From contig JAJZAL010000306.1 in the NCBI GenBank assembly GCA_021799405.1, forward strand, positions 1-5,773: 5,773 nt of DNA. The letters run 5' to 3'. Of the stretch, positions 5,446 to 5,773 are shown one piece after another. A model generated the notes under the pieces. It saw nothing but the letters and a program-made list of their open reading frames with translations, was not told the DNA's origin and did no database searches. Position 1 is the stretch's first letter. Each line of letters opens with the position of its first letter. Both the position numbers and the translations under genes were made by a program. The DNA is from Acidobacteriota bacterium. Its GTDB lineage: Bacteria > Acidobacteriota > Terriglobia > Terriglobales > Acidobacteriaceae.

Positions 5446-5773
5446 AGCAGATGGATCCTACGCCTCAGCAAGGACAAACCACACTGGAGGCATGCGGGAC
5501 AAAAGTTGGTCTGAAGGAGGCGAGAGCAAGAGCAGAATCGCTGAAAGCAGCGACGGCCCGCAAGTTCGCTCGGAAGCTTTAGCGCTCGACGCGGTTTCTC
5601 TGTCAAGAAAAGCTGTGCTGTTCGAACCCGCCTGGATCAGAACAACAGGAAATCTGCCTATAGTGCTTCTTTGGCTTTGGTAGACTTTCCGGAGTGCAAG
5701 GCCGCACCGTAGAAGGCTTCGTAACGTCGGATCACAGTAAGCGTCCGCTTCCGACCGTGTAGACGAGAGCGAC
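5446..5773. other. Gene-poor tail after alaC, no recognisable feature
   Basis: These 328 bases hold no gene I can name. On the plus strand, an 81-codon frame starts at ATG 5438, overlapping the alaC stop, and ends at 5683; its Ser/Glu/Arg-rich product resembles nothing known to me. On the minus strand, the frame read from 5772 down to a TAG at 5458-5460 is open for 104 codons and enters from outside the window, but its codons show no strong third-position GC preference and no motif. Another minus-strand frame (VALVYTVGSGRLL then stop at 5732-5734) could be the last 13 residues of a gene beyond the edge. No clear terminator for alaC was seen. Confidence 0.5.
5451..5582 (+). CDS. Possible small basic protein after alaC (43 aa, doubtful)
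   Basis: An ATG 5 bases after the alaC stop opens a 43-codon frame ending in TAG at 5580-5582. The product is rich in Ala, Lys and Arg in its second half (VGLKEARARAESLKAATARK) and would be a short basic amphipathic helix. I do not recognise it. No good Shine-Dalgarno is visible, although translational coupling to alaC is possible at this distance. A second plus-strand frame (ATG 5438 to stop 5683) and a minus-strand open frame overlap it, so it may be chance. Confidence 0.15.
   Translation: MDPTPQQGQTTLEACGTKVGLKEARARAESLKAATARKFARKL

Noticed and set aside
5621..5645. TTCGAAC (5622-5628 area) resembling a tRNA T-loop
   Set aside because: The flanking bases do not form a 5-bp T-stem on either strand and no acceptor, anticodon or D arm could be assembled.
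1..5773. Mobile element, CRISPR array, toxin-antitoxin or defence genes
   Set aside because: No transposase or integrase motifs, terminal inverted repeats with target duplications, regularly spaced repeats, or paired small genes were seen on either strand.

Overview
The window looks like an ordinary stretch of chromosome from a moderately GC-rich, Gram-negative-type soil bacterium, most likely an acidobacterium (Terriglobales-like). This assignment is an inference from general family resemblance: a secreted prokaryotic S10 carboxypeptidase, a polyprenyl-phosphate sugar transferase with a degenerate nucleotide-binding motif, and an AlaC-type aminotransferase. No rRNA, tRNA, mobile element, phage gene, CRISPR array or toxin/defence module could be supported.

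Layout: (1) bases 2-481, plus strand, the C-terminal end of an ArgE-like M20 metallopeptidase (acetylornithine deacetylase), cut by the left edge. (2) bases 482-558, a short convergent gap holding a strong GC-rich hairpin. (3) bases 559-2127, minus strand, a complete exported S10 serine carboxypeptidase that starts at TTG behind a strong Shine-Dalgarno. (4) bases 2128-2279, a 152-base gap with two mutually exclusive hairpins in the presumed leader of the peptidase gene. (5) bases 2280-3785, minus strand, a complete membrane sugar-1-phosphate transferase that would start exopolysaccharide or other surface glycan assembly. (6) bases 3786-4266, a long divergent intergenic region with a good sigma70-type promoter candidate for the sugar transferase, a weak one for the aminotransferase, and several perfect inverted repeats. 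(7) bases 4267-5445, plus strand, a complete PLP-dependent aminotransferase of the AlaC family. (8) bases 5446-5773, a tail with no recognisable gene; it has three overlapping open frames of which none is convincing.

The genes do not form an obvious pathway. ArgE and AlaC belong to amino-acid metabolism (arginine synthesis; alanine/glutamate transamination). The sugar transferase and peptidase belong to the cell envelope and periplasm or exterior, share a strand and could be partly co-transcribed. I did not find a novel system. The observations most worth a second look are the alternative hairpins before the peptidase gene, the lone cysteine of the peptidase lying in an imperfect lipobox, the inverted repeats in the divergent promoter region, and the unresolved 3' tail.
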